A stretch of 46,565 nucleotides of DNA from Bacteroidales bacterium. Its GTDB lineage: Bacteria; Bacteroidota; Bacteroidia; Bacteroidales; UBA12077. How positions within the stretch are numbered: the first letter of the stretch is position 1; the number at the start of each line of letters is the position of its first letter. The DNA lies in assembly GCA_027859205.1 (NCBI GenBank), contig JAQIBH010000192.1, forward strand, positions 1-46,565, read 5' to 3'. Below, piece by piece: positions 27,935 through 36,562 of this stretch. Both the position numbers and the translations under genes were made by a program. The notes under the pieces were generated by a model. It saw only the letters and a program-made list of their open reading frames with translations, was not told the origin of the DNA and ran no database searches.

Positions 27935-28912
27935 ATGACTGCAACTGATAAAATAAAGGCTCCTATAAAGGATGAAATGGAAAAGTTCGAACCTGTTTTC
28001 CGATCGTCCATGCAAACAAAAGTTCCATTGCTTAATGTGATTATGAATTACATTATACGCAGGAAGGGTAAGCAAATGCGGCCAATGTTTGTATTCTTGA
28101 GTTCAAAAATGTTAAATAATGAGGTAGGAGATTCAACTTATACCGCTGCTGCTTTAATAGAGTTACTTCATACTGCTACTTTAATTCATGACGATGTTGT
28201 TGATGAGGCTTATGAACGACGCGGATTTTTTTCAATTAATGCACTTTGGAAATCAAAAATTAGCGTATTAGTTGGAGATTATCTTTTATCGAAAGGATTG
28301 TTATTGGCCGTTGATAAGAATGAATTCGAATTATTGAAAATTGTATCGGTAGCAGTAAAAGAAATGAGTGAAGGAGAGTTGTTGCAAATACAACAATCAA
28401 GGAAATTACGGATTACCGAAGATGTTTATTATGAAATTATTCGCAAAAAAACAGCAGCATTAATTGCCGCATGTACGGCATGTGGAGCTAAATCTTCTGG
28501 CGCCGACAATGAAATGGTTGAGAAAGCACGTTCGTTTGGCGAGTATGTTGGCATGGCTTTTCAAATTAAAGATGATTTATTGGATTACCAGAACAATGGT
28601 AGTATCGGAAAGCCAACGGGTAATGACATTAAAGAAAAGAAACTTACTTTACCAATAATTCATGTGTTAAAAAATGCTTCATCCTCTGATCAAAAAAGAA
28701 TTTTAAGCATTGTAAAACGACATAACAAAAACAAAAATAAAGTGCAGGAAGTTATCGATTTTGTAATTGATAAGGGCGGACTTGATTACACTTCTAATAA
28801 AATGAATGAATATAAAAGCAAGGCTTTAGATATTCTCTCGGAAATGCCTGAAAATGAATCTAAAAAAGCATTAGAAGAACTTGTTAATTATGTGGTTGTT
28901 AGAAAAAAATAA
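27935..28912 (+). CDS. Polyprenyl diphosphate synthase
   Basis: A trans-prenyltransferase that elongates isoprenoid diphosphates, probably for the menaquinone side chain. The 325-residue product has the first aspartate-rich motif DDVVD at 86-90 followed by ERRG, and the second, FQIKDDLLDYQ, near 213, with GKPTGNDIKEKKLTLP after it. Residues just before the first motif (ELLHTATLIH) are small to medium, as in long-chain (C30-C40) enzymes, but the exact chain length cannot be read reliably. It is a single-gene unit with its own promoter and terminator. Confidence 0.93.
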   Translation: MTATDKIKAPIKDEMEKFEPVFRSSMQTKVPLLNVIMNYIIRRKGKQMRPMFVFLSSKMLNNEVGDSTYTAAALIELLHTATLIHDDVVDEAYERRGFFSINALWKSKISVLVGDYLLSKGLLLAVDKNEFELLKIVSVAVKEMSEGELLQIQQSRKLRITEDVYYEIIRKKTAALIAACTACGAKSSGADNEMVEKARSFGEYVGMAFQIKDDLLDYQNNGSIGKPTGNDIKEKKLTLPIIHVLKNASSSDQKRILSIVKRHNKNKNKVQEVIDFVIDKGGLDYTSNKMNEYKSKALDILSEMPENESKKALEELVNYVVVRKK

Positions 28913-28968
28913 CCCTGCATTTATTTCAAAAACAGGACATTAATCATATAGTAAAATATTGATTGAAA

Positions 28969-28995
28969 CCTAACAGGTTTAAAAAACCCGTTAGG
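28969..28995. terminator. Terminator between the polyprenyl synthetase and AOR genes
   Basis: CCTAACAGGTTT pairs with AAACCCGTTAGG (one mismatch) over a three-base loop, with a T run on the plus strand shortly after. The genes on both sides converge here. Confidence 0.78.
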
Positions 28996-29012
28996 CTTGT
29001 TTTTTCATATTT

Positions 29013-30857
29013 TTAAAGAATGCTTTTCCTTTCAGACAACAAATCCAATTCTTTTAATTTTTCTTCAGTAGGGAAGCCGTCATTATCCCAGCCTCTTGAA
29101 GCATAATATTTATCTAATAGAGGTTCAAGATTTACTTTAATTCCTTTAGAATGACCCGATTCGAATTCTTCATTAAGTAAACGTGAAGGTAGGGTATCGT
29201 CTTTTCTGCTAAATCCTTCACGTATGTTATATAATCTCTCCAGAGTCCATATTCTTTCGCCAATTTTTAATAATTCTTTTGTATCAATTTTTACACCAGT
29301 CACAACAGACATCATATTTGCATAATGTGTGGGATTTAATGCAAAACTTGTAAATATACAAACGCCCATTGAATCAATAGTGGAAATTAAATCCTGGTAT
29401 AAAATAGCTAATCCAGGTTTTCCTTCATCTGAAAAACGATCTATTTCGAATGGAGTTGATAAAGCTTCAGTTGAAATTAAGTATGATTTTAAATGACAAC
29501 CACCGCGGTTACTTGTAGAAAGCGAAAGGCTCATTCCGTAGAATCCTCTTGGATCATATGCCGGCAATTCTAATCCTTTAACATGCATTGCTAGTTCGGG
29601 ATGGCCGAATTTTTGAGCGAGTCTCATACTACCCATCGCAATTAACTCTCCAAAACCTTCACATTTCCCTGCTAACTCTGTAAGCTTTAACATTGCATCA
29701 GCATCGCCGAATTTTAAATCACGACCAAGATCTTTTCTAATTAACTCATAGGTTTCTTCATCGAAATATCCCTTTTCTGAAAGTTCCATAGCGCAAGCAA
29801 TAGTGCTTCCGGCAGAGATGGTATCAATACCATACTCATTGCAATTGTAATTGGCGTTAGTTATTTTTTCTAAATCATGAATAAAACAAGCAGCACCTAA
29901 GGACCATATTGTTTCAAATTCTGGTCCTTTACCTTCTCTCTCGGGTGTTCGTGTTAAATGTGCACAACCAATAGGACAAGCTTTACATGGTTGACTTTTT
30001 ACGTAGTATAATTCTTTTATAGTTTCACCAGATATTGATTCTGCATTTGCAAAATATCCTTCTTGAAAGTTTTTAGTTGGAAAGCCACCTCGATCATTTA
30101 TTGTATTTACCAATGCAGGGGTTCCGTATTCTTTTAGAGCATTTTTTGTTAAGGGAGCCTCGCCAATAAAAGTTTGCCATTCTTTTTTGGCACTTTTTAG
30201 CGTTTCTTCATCATTGAATGGAGTATTTTTTTTGCCTCTTACTACAATTGCTTTAAGATTTTTAGAACCCATTACGGCACCTACTCCGGTTCTTCCGGAA
30301 TGATGACCTTTTTCATTTACTATTGAAGAAATCAGTGCACCTCTTTCTCCTGCAGGTCCAATACATGCAACACCTGCTTTGGAATCTGTTTCTTCAAGTA
30401 AGATATCAGTAGTAACATCAGTGTTTTTGCCCCAAAGTTTTTGGGCATCTCTAAACTCTAGTTTGTCTTCAGTTAAAAATATATAACAGGGTTTTTCTGA
30501 CTTCCCCTCCAGGGTCACCACATCATATCCGGTATTTTTTAAATCAACACCAAAATGACCACCAGAATTAGTTTCACCAATACCACCTGTTAAGGGAGAT
30601 TTGCATACAACAGAAAACCGACTTGCAGTTGCTGCATTGCTTCCATGGAGTGGCGCTGTTACAAACATTAATTTATTTTCCGGACTTAAAGCATCAATTT
30701 TAGCTGGAAGTTCATCAAATAATAACTTTACTCCAAGACCTCTGCCACCAATGAATTTTAGTAATATATCTTCAGAAATTTCCTCGGTTTTATAAGTATG
30801 ATCAGTTAAATTTATTCTAAGTAATTTATTATGATATCCGCCTTTTATAGTTTTCAT
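29013..30857 (-). CDS. aor: Aldehyde:ferredoxin oxidoreductase (tungsten/molybdenum AOR family)
   Basis: AOR enzymes oxidise aldehydes to acids, reducing ferredoxin, with a bis-pterin tungsten cofactor and a [4Fe-4S] cluster. The 614-residue product opens GGYHNKLLRINLT and IGGRGLGVKLLFDEL. Cluster cysteines fall at C291, C294, C298 (CKACPIGC) and C500 (IDSMGVC), nearly the same positions as in the Pyrococcus furiosus enzyme (288, 291, 295, 494). Pterin-binding stretches GIGETNSGGHFG, GRTGVGAVMGSKNLKAI and YDPRGFYG are present. ATG at 30857 is preferred over an upstream TTG. No tungstate transporter or cofactor gene is nearby. It is downstream of a DeoC-type aldolase, with 58 bases between, so probably one operon; an aldehyde made by that aldolase is a plausible substrate (inference). 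Confidence 0.93.
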   Translation of the reverse strand: MKTIKGGYHNKLLRINLTDHTYKTEEISEDILLKFIGGRGLGVKLLFDELPAKIDALSPENKLMFVTAPLHGSNAATASRFSVVCKSPLTGGIGETNSGGHFGVDLKNTGYDVVTLEGKSEKPCYIFLTEDKLEFRDAQKLWGKNTDVTTDILLEETDSKAGVACIGPAGERGALISSIVNEKGHHSGRTGVGAVMGSKNLKAIVVRGKKNTPFNDEETLKSAKKEWQTFIGEAPLTKNALKEYGTPALVNTINDRGGFPTKNFQEGYFANAESISGETIKELYYVKSQPCKACPIGCAHLTRTPEREGKGPEFETIWSLGAACFIHDLEKITNANYNCNEYGIDTISAGSTIACAMELSEKGYFDEETYELIRKDLGRDLKFGDADAMLKLTELAGKCEGFGELIAMGSMRLAQKFGHPELAMHVKGLELPAYDPRGFYGMSLSLSTSNRGGCHLKSYLISTEALSTPFEIDRFSDEGKPGLAILYQDLISTIDSMGVCIFTSFALNPTHYANMMSVVTGVKIDTKELLKIGERIWTLERLYNIREGFSRKDDTLPSRLLNEEFESGHSKGIKVNLEPLLDKYYASRGWDNDGFPTEEKLKELDLLSERKSIL

Positions 30858-30915
30858 TATCTCTAATTTTTTGTGATTGAACAATGTAAGAAATTTAATT
30901 CCAGAAAATTTCTGA

Positions 30916-31857
30916 TTAAAAATCTTTGTTTTTTCTGTAATGATTATGAATACATTCCTTACACCTATTTTGACTAAGAACTCTTAATTCAGGACGAAGT
31001 TTAGATGTATAATTAAATGGACAAACCTTACAAGGAATTATTCCTGCATCTAACCAGTCTTCGGTATTAAGTAACAACCATCCCATCGACGAAACAATAT
31101 TTAATGGCCCGCTAGTTCCAATTCTGAACAGTTCTGGATTTTGTGTTGATTCATCAGGAGCACCAGCACACATAAGTCTCATAACAGTCATTGCGTCAGA
31201 AATGCCTCCTGCTGCTTTTACGCCTCGGTTATTTCCCATAATTTCCCGCATTATCCTCATATGCTCTGGCATTGCACCATAAGCATCCATACCGGTTGAA
31301 TTTTTTATAAACTTAGCCTTTGATTCACTAACAATTTCTGATACTTTAATTAATTCTTCTTCGGTAAGTTCAGAGCTGCGCACAATAACCTTAACAATTT
31401 CACCGTCGGCAGCATCACACATTGCATTTATTTCTTCGAGCGTATATAAAGGATCTGTCTTAAATCGTCCAACATTAATTACAATATCAATATCGATATG
31501 CCCTTTGCCTTCGTCACGTAATTTGCGGCTTTTTTTAACAGTGTCGGCCGTCATTTGGGCTTTCAAGTCTATATCAACTTTTCCCAAGGGAAAATCCATT
31601 ACATAGGTTTCGGCTACATCTGAACCTTTTAAAAGCAAAGGCAATCTGTCAACTTCTACCGGATTTACACATACCGATGCACACTTTAATGATTTTGCCC
31701 AATTAGCCATTTTATCTAATTTGGGACCTAAAGTATCGGCCTTTAAATCGGTAACATCAAGAAATGTCGCAATCCTTTCAGGACTAAAGCTTTTAATGAG
31801 CTTTAACATTTCATCTTTTGGAAATTCAACTAATGGAGTTTGTTTTGTTGGCATCAT
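30916..31857 (-). CDS. DeoC-type class I aldolase with cysteine-rich C-terminal extension
   Basis: The core (about 20-262) is a class I aldolase of the deoxyribose-phosphate aldolase family. D122/D124 lies in the IDIDIVINVG block, the Schiff-base lysine is K185 (FIKNSTGM) and the second lysine is K214 (GVKAAGGI), matching D102, K167 and K201 of E. coli DeoC. It is longer than usual (313 versus about 220-260). The extra tail holds C276-x2-C279 and C299-x2-C302, followed by two histidines, a likely zinc or Fe-S site not part of classic DeoC. The gene has a good ribosome site (AAAGGAA) and precedes the AOR gene. Deoxyribose-5-phosphate cleavage is one possibility; the tail and partner leave the substrate open. 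Confidence 0.82.
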   Translation of the reverse strand: MMPTKQTPLVEFPKDEMLKLIKSFSPERIATFLDVTDLKADTLGPKLDKMANWAKSLKCASVCVNPVEVDRLPLLLKGSDVAETYVMDFPLGKVDIDLKAQMTADTVKKSRKLRDEGKGHIDIDIVINVGRFKTDPLYTLEEINAMCDAADGEIVKVIVRSSELTEEELIKVSEIVSESKAKFIKNSTGMDAYGAMPEHMRIMREIMGNNRGVKAAGGISDAMTVMRLMCAGAPDESTQNPELFRIGTSGPLNIVSSMGWLLLNTEDWLDAGIIPCKVCPFNYTSKLRPELRVLSQNRCKECIHNHYRKNKDF

Positions 31858-32132
31858 ATTTCCTTTCGTTTAAAAAAGAATTTCAAGGTGATTAATATAT
31901 AATTGTTTAAAATCCGCTTAATTAAAAATGTACGGGAAACAAAAATAGTTAATAATTAGCAAAGAATTACAAATTACAAATTTGAGCCAAAAAATCAGTA
32001 GTAAATGGAAGTTTTTTGAAAAAAAACAGAAAAAAATTATTATGGTTCAGCATTTTGTTATTTAAAGTTACAGGCATTATTCTGCAACGACTTCTTCGTT
32101 ATATTTTTAAATAGCAAACGGCTAAAAGCGGA
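31858..32132. other. Upstream region of the aldolase gene
   Basis: 275 AT-rich bases between the MFS gene end and the aldolase start. The only supported element is the ribosome site AAAGGAA (minus strand) just before the aldolase ATG. No terminator hairpin for the MFS gene is obvious. Confidence 0.35.
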
Positions 32133-33512
32133 TTATTTTGATTTACCGCGAGCAAGTGAAAAGAAAATGCCAATAAAACAGAGTATTGCAAAAATTAGAA
32201 ATGCAGTTCTAATGCTATGAATAAATTCAGTATAATTTGCTGGATTTATTTCTGCTTTTCCTATAAATATTGAGAAAATCATCATAGCTATTCCCATGCT
32301 CGACATTTGTCCAACTAAACGCATTGTACCAACTGTTCCAGATGCAATACCGTAATATTTTTTTTCTACAGAACTCATAATGGCGTTTGAGTTTGGAGAA
32401 GAAAATAGAGCATATCCAATTCCAAAAGCAACTAGTATTGGAATAATAAACCAGATACTTGTTGTTGGCCCAATAAAAGCCATTATAAATAAACCAGCAG
32501 AAATTATTGCCATACCAATAGAAGCAACTCTTCCTGCATCAACTTTATCTGATAATTTTCCGGTAACAGGAGAGAATATAGCCATTAACAGAGGTTGAAT
32601 AATAAGTATTTGGCCAGCTTCTTGAGGATTTAATCCTTTAATGTATTGTAAATAAAGACTTAATAAAAATCCTATAGCAAAAGTAGCGCTGTAATTTATT
32701 AAGGCGGCATAATTTGAAAATGCAAATACACGGTTATTTTGGAATAATTGAATATTTATTACAGGAAATTCTTGTTGTTTTTCAAAGTAAACAAAACCAA
32801 CAATCCCTAAAACACCAATTAAAGTAAATAGCACTCCTTGTAATTCAGGAAGTTTGCTAAATCCGTACATCAAAGAAATAATTGCAAATCCATATATTAT
32901 TGAACCCTTCCAATCAAATTTCTCTCCTTTCGCATCTGCCCATTCCTCTTTGAAATAAAGAAAACTCAACAAAATTGATATTAAACCTAATGGAACAACA
33001 AAAAGAAAGATTCCTTCCCAACCAAAAGTTTTAGTTAAAAACCCTCCAATAAATGGCCCGAGAGTAAGTCCGGCATATACAGCGGCTACAACAATTCCTA
33101 ATGCTTTCCCTCGTTTTTCTCTAGGGAAAACAGATGTTATAATTGCCATTGCAGTTCCGAAAATTAAAGCGCCTCCCATTCCTTGTACAATTCGCCATAA
33201 AATAAGGATTTTTATATTAGGAGAGAATGCACAAAAGAATGAAGCAATTGTAAAAATGATTAAGCCCAGAATAAATATTTTTTTTCGCCCTACAATATCT
33301 GCCAACCTTCCGAATGGTGCAAGAAAAACAGCTGCAGATAAAAGAAATGAAGTAGCCACCCAACTCAACATTACAGCATCGGCAGAAAACTGTTTGCCGA
33401 TAACAGGTAGAGCAATGTTAGTGGCAGAACTTATAAAAGGCGTTACAAATGAAGCAAACGATGTTACAATTAATGTAGCTTTTTCAAAAGATTTGTTTGA
33501 TTTGTCGTTCAT
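32133..33512 (-). CDS. MFS transporter, DHA2-like drug:proton antiporter
   Basis: A 459-residue protein with about 14 hydrophobic segments. Family motifs are LPVIGKQF near the first helix, the A motif GRLADIVGRKKIFILG between helices 2 and 3, and motif C-like GGALIFG / LGPFIGGFLTKTFGW in the antiporter region. It resembles EmrB/QacA-type exporters, but the substrate is unknown. dtd lies three bases upstream on the same strand, so they are probably co-transcribed. It may or may not share a transcript with the aldolase and AOR genes 275 bases downstream. Confidence 0.88.
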   Translation of the reverse strand: MNDKSNKSFEKATLIVTSFASFVTPFISSATNIALPVIGKQFSADAVMLSWVATSFLLSAAVFLAPFGRLADIVGRKKIFILGLIIFTIASFFCAFSPNIKILILWRIVQGMGGALIFGTAMAIITSVFPREKRGKALGIVVAAVYAGLTLGPFIGGFLTKTFGWEGIFLFVVPLGLISILLSFLYFKEEWADAKGEKFDWKGSIIYGFAIISLMYGFSKLPELQGVLFTLIGVLGIVGFVYFEKQQEFPVINIQLFQNNRVFAFSNYAALINYSATFAIGFLLSLYLQYIKGLNPQEAGQILIIQPLLMAIFSPVTGKLSDKVDAGRVASIGMAIISAGLFIMAFIGPTTSIWFIIPILVAFGIGYALFSSPNSNAIMSSVEKKYYGIASGTVGTMRLVGQMSSMGIAMMIFSIFIGKAEINPANYTEFIHSIRTAFLIFAILCFIGIFFSLARGKSK

Positions 33513-33515
33513 TGT

Positions 33516-33968
33516 TTACCCTTTGTTTTTTGTATCAATAATAATTGTAACAGGACCGTCGTTCTCAAGACTTACTTTCATTAATGCTCCAAATTCTCCA
33601 GTTTTTATTTTTTTACCTAAATCATGGCTTAATTGTTCAATAAATTTTTCATATAAAGGAATAGAGATTTCCGGTTTAGCGGCTTGTATGTATGATGGAC
33701 GGTTGCCTTTTTTTGTTTTTGCATGCAAAGTAAACTGACTAATGGCAAGAATTTCTCCACCAATTTCATTAATGGATAAATTCATAACACCATTTTCATC
33801 ATCAAAAATTCGTAGTTGAGTAATTTTATTGCTTAACCAGACAATATCTTCTATTTGATCAGCATCTTCGATACCAACAAGAACTAAAAGGCCTTTATTT
33901 ATTTCTGATTTTACTTCAGAATCAATGCTTACAGAAGCATGTGTAACACGCTGTATTACCGTCCTCAT
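33516..33968 (-). CDS. dtd: D-aminoacyl-tRNA deacylase
   Basis: Dtd hydrolyses D-aminoacyl-tRNAs (and glycyl-tRNA-Ala), protecting translation. The 150-residue product begins MRTVIQRVTHASVSID and has the catalytic SQFTLHAKTKKGNRPSY block near 78 and the GPVT cis-proline motif near the C-terminus (ENDGPVTIIID). Length is normal. It is followed by the MFS gene after three bases. Confidence 0.97.
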   Translation of the reverse strand: MRTVIQRVTHASVSIDSEVKSEINKGLLVLVGIEDADQIEDIVWLSNKITQLRIFDDENGVMNLSINEIGGEILAISQFTLHAKTKKGNRPSYIQAAKPEISIPLYEKFIEQLSHDLGKKIKTGEFGALMKVSLENDGPVTIIIDTKNKG

Positions 33969-34027
33969 ATATTTCGCTTAAGTTATAATGTGCTTATGTA
34001 ATGTAAAAATAATAATTTAAATGAGAA

Positions 34028-34053
34028 AAGGCTTAGCAATATTGCCAAGCCTT
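34028..34053 (-). terminator. Orphan terminator-like hairpin
   Basis: AAGGCTTAGCAAT (34028-34040) pairs with ATTGCCAAGCCTT (34041-34053) with one mismatch. On the minus strand it is followed by a T-rich stretch. No intact gene ends here: the neighbours are divergent. It sits 38 bases past the stop of a decayed minus-strand frame (34091-34261), which it would terminate. Confidence 0.6.
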
Positions 34054-34090
34054 AATAACCAGTATATTATAGCTAAGTAGTGGGGGTTAG

Positions 34091-34261
34091 TTAAAATAAA
34101 TCATTATTTAAATCTGTATTGACATCAATAGATTCAACTTTTAAATTCAGATTTTGCATTCCCGATATTTTCAGTAAATAAGGAAATTTAAAACCATAAA
34201 TCTCTTTTAATCAGAAAAAATAACGTCTTATAAAATTAACTTCAAAGGAAATTAAATTCAT
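34091..34261 (-). pseudogene. Small minus-strand frame interrupted by TGA
   Basis: From ATG at 34261 the frame runs 16 codons (MNLISFEVNFIRRYFF), meets TGA at 34213-34211, and then stays open in the same frame for 39 more codons. It starts LKEIYGFKFPYLLKISGM and ends VESIDVNTDLNNDLF before TAA at 34093-34091. The composition looks coding, and a terminator follows. It may be a decayed small gene, a short peptide with a remnant, or chance. I recognise no family. Confidence 0.3.
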
Positions 34262-34496
34262 TGAAAAACAATAAAAAACAGAGTTAAAAAAACGTTAACT
34301 TTAAAGCAAGTGTCTATAAACACAGCGGATTATGCAAATATTATTAAAATTATTTTTTTACTGCTAAGTTATTAATATTAATATTTAGTGTCTTCACAGA
34401 AATTTTTTAACAAAAAGTTTTGCAAATCATTTTAGATTTGTTTAACTTTTCAAATCAAAATTTCAAATTTGGTTCATAGAGTAAATCTAAAAAATT
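34262..34496. promoter_or_regulatory. Leader region of the Usp gene
   Basis: The stretch is AT-rich. TAGATTTG at 34433-34440 fits the -7 consensus TAnnTTTG and would give a leader of about 50 bases for the Usp gene. No -33 element is at a fitting distance, and I see no other structure. Confidence 0.3.
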
Positions 34497-35330
34497 ATGG
34501 AAAAAGACAGATTATTAGTTCCTTGGGATTTTACAGAAATAGCTGAATCTGCGTTACAGCATGCAATAAAAGTTGCAAATAAGCTTAGTAACCAGATTGT
34601 TTTAATTCATGTTGTAAAAACCCTTAAAAAGGGAGAAGAAGCTCTTGTAGAACTTAATAAAGATATAGAAAAGCTCAACAAGAAATATAAAGTGCACCTC
34701 GAGCCTCTCGTACTTGAAGGAAGCTTGTTTCACGTTATTTCTGATTATGCTTCAGAAAATAACGTTAGCATGGTGATTATGGGTACACATGGAATAAAAG
34801 GAATGCAGAAATTTACAGGAAGCTATGCTTTAAAAGTGATTGTTGGTTCTAAAATTCCGTTTATTGTTATACAGGGTGACCCAACTAAAAAGGATGTTTT
34901 TAAGGATGTTGTGTTCCCGCTAGATTATAGAACTGAAGCAAAGCAAAAACTTCAATGGGCATTATTTTTAGTTAAGTATTTTGATGTAAAAATTAATATC
35001 ATTGTTCCAACTATTAAAGACAAAGCTTTAAATACAAAATTAATGGGGAATGTTCATTTCGCAGAGAAAATTTTAGATAAATACGACTGTGATTATGAAT
35101 TGCATAAAATCGAAGGAAGTAATTCTGCTGAGGAATCAATAGCTTTTGCTCAAAAAATTGATGCAGATATGATTCTTATTATGACAACAAAAGGCATTGG
35201 GATTACCGATTATGTGTTAGGAGCTCAAGAGCAATATATTATTGCCAATACTGCCAAGGTTCCTGTAATGGTTGTTAATCCAAGGACAGATCTTAGTCGT
35301 TATGGGTCATTTAGCGCTACTGGAGGGTAG
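34497..35330 (+). CDS. Tandem universal stress protein
   Basis: The 277-residue product holds two UspA domains. The first (about 1-140) starts DRLLVPWDFTEIAESALQHA and carries the nucleotide-loop signature GTHGIKGMQKFTGS. The second (about 150-265) is more diverged, with DMILIMTTKGIG and QYIIANTAKVPVMVVNP. The loop in domain 1 is shorter than the canonical G-x2-G-x9-G(S/T), so ATP binding is plausible but not certain. It is a single-gene unit with a strong terminator. Such proteins are typically induced in stress or stationary phase. Confidence 0.92.
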   Translation: MEKDRLLVPWDFTEIAESALQHAIKVANKLSNQIVLIHVVKTLKKGEEALVELNKDIEKLNKKYKVHLEPLVLEGSLFHVISDYASENNVSMVIMGTHGIKGMQKFTGSYALKVIVGSKIPFIVIQGDPTKKDVFKDVVFPLDYRTEAKQKLQWALFLVKYFDVKINIIVPTIKDKALNTKLMGNVHFAEKILDKYDCDYELHKIEGSNSAEESIAFAQKIDADMILIMTTKGIGITDYVLGAQEQYIIANTAKVPVMVVNPRTDLSRYGSFSATGG

Positions 35331-35357
35331 AAACAAAATATAAATCACAATAAAATT

Positions 35358-35388
35358 AAAACAAGGGGCAATGCTTCTTGTTTTTTTT
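35358..35388 (+). terminator. Terminator after the Usp gene
   Basis: AAAACAAG (35358-35365) pairs with CTTGTTTT (35377-35384), followed by a run of T. It lies 27 bases past the stop. Confidence 0.75.
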
Positions 35389-35477
35389 ATGTTTTGATAT
35401 TTTTAGTTCCACCATTTCATTAAAAACAATTAATTTTGTTCCGTATTTTCGGTTCAAATAATTAAATATCTAAAGCG

Positions 35478-36416
35478 ATGACATTTGTAACAAAAGAAAA
35501 ATTTCTTTCAAAAGAATGGTTTTATAGTTATTCTTTAATAGCTATTGGTTCCTTTATTTTGGCAGCGGGATTTGTATATTTTATCGATCCTCATAATATT
35601 GTACCAGGAGGAGTATATGGTATTGGGATTGTTGTAAAAAATATGACAGCAGATTTAATGGGCAACGGAATAAAAATTCCCTTTTTTAACGAACCCTTAT
35701 TTAAAGACGGTTTAGGTATTGGAATTGTAGGATTGATGTTAAATATTCCTTTAACAATTATAGGTATTAAAGTTTTAGGACCACGATTTGGTATAAAAAC
35801 TATTGTTGGTTTTATTTTAACCTCAATATTAATTGATTTTTTGGATGCAAATTTTAGCGGCGCTTTAGTTGATGATGTTTTATTATCATGTGTATTTGGT
35901 GGTGTCTTAATAGGATTTGGATTAGGTTTAATTTTTAAGTCAAGAGCCACATCTGGAGGTTCAGATATTATTGCGATGATTGCAGCTAAATACACAAAAA
36001 TGTCTATTGGACTATTGTTAATTGTTGTTGATTCTATTATTGTATTGTTTGGATTATTGGTGTTTAAAGATTGGAAAATACCACTGTATTCATGGATAGT
36101 TATATATATTACAGGGAAAGTTATAGATGCTACCCTTCAAGGTGTAAGTTATGATAAAGCTTTATTTATTATTTCCGATAAATACGAAGAAATTCGCGAT
36201 AAAATAATTAAGGATTTAAATCGCGGAGGCACCTTAATTAATGGTACAGGAATGTATAAGGGGCTTGATAAGAAAATTATTTTTACGAATGTAACAAGAA
36301 GAGAACAGGCTATTTTACAAGACTTTATAAGGGGTGTTGATCCAAATGCTTTTATGACAGTTATTGATGCACAAGAGGTTCTCGGAAATGGGTTTAAGCC
36401 AATTCGTGAAGTATAA
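35478..36416 (+). CDS. YitT family membrane protein
   Basis: The 312-residue product has five or six hydrophobic segments (about 15-200), with the family pattern PHNIVPGGVYGIGIVV early and SRATSGGSDIIAMIAAKY mid-way, then a soluble C-terminal DUF2179 domain (about 215-305: SYDKALFIISDKYEEIRDKI, GTGMYKGLDKKIIFTNVTRRE). YitT proteins are inner-membrane and of unknown function; some are linked to transport or stress. TAATTTTG at 35431-35438 may be its -7 box. It ends just before a nested palindromic element. Confidence 0.9.
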   Translation: MTFVTKEKFLSKEWFYSYSLIAIGSFILAAGFVYFIDPHNIVPGGVYGIGIVVKNMTADLMGNGIKIPFFNEPLFKDGLGIGIVGLMLNIPLTIIGIKVLGPRFGIKTIVGFILTSILIDFLDANFSGALVDDVLLSCVFGGVLIGFGLGLIFKSRATSGGSDIIAMIAAKYTKMSIGLLLIVVDSIIVLFGLLVFKDWKIPLYSWIVIYITGKVIDATLQGVSYDKALFIISDKYEEIRDKIIKDLNRGGTLINGTGMYKGLDKKIIFTNVTRREQAILQDFIRGVDPNAFMTVIDAQEVLGNGFKPIREV

Positions 36417-36420
36417 TATT

Positions 36421-36555
36421 AAAGAGTCGGACCAAAAAGCTAGTTTTAAAGCAAAAACACTTCGACAGGCTCAGTGTGACAAGTTGATAAACAGAAAGTT
36501 GTCATGCTGAGCTTGTCGAAGTACAGACAACTTTTTGACTTTTTGGACACTCTTT
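36421..36555. repeat. Nested inverted repeat of the TTCGACAAGCTCAGCATGAC type
   Basis: Outer arms AAAGAGT...CCAAAAAG (from 36421) and CTTTTTGG...ACTCTTT (to 36555) enclose inner arms at 36459-36484 and 36498-36522. The inner arms carry ACTTCGACAGGCTCAG and its near-complement CTGAGCTTGTCGAAGT. The inner motif is one I know as dispersed in Bacteroidetes genomes. It sits between convergent genes (YitT and the zinc-ribbon protein) and could also stop transcription from both sides. Confidence 0.7.
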
Positions 36556-36562
36556 ATTTTTG

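Noticed and set aside
34211-34213. TGA in the small frame read as selenocysteine
   Set aside because: No Cys-like context, redox family or convincing SECIS-type hairpin follows; decay is simpler.
35591-35995. A 134-codon open frame on the minus strand inside the YitT gene
   Set aside because: It is rich in Pro/Ile/Lys from antisense reading of a membrane-protein gene and has no recognisable domain; the plus-strand gene explains the region.
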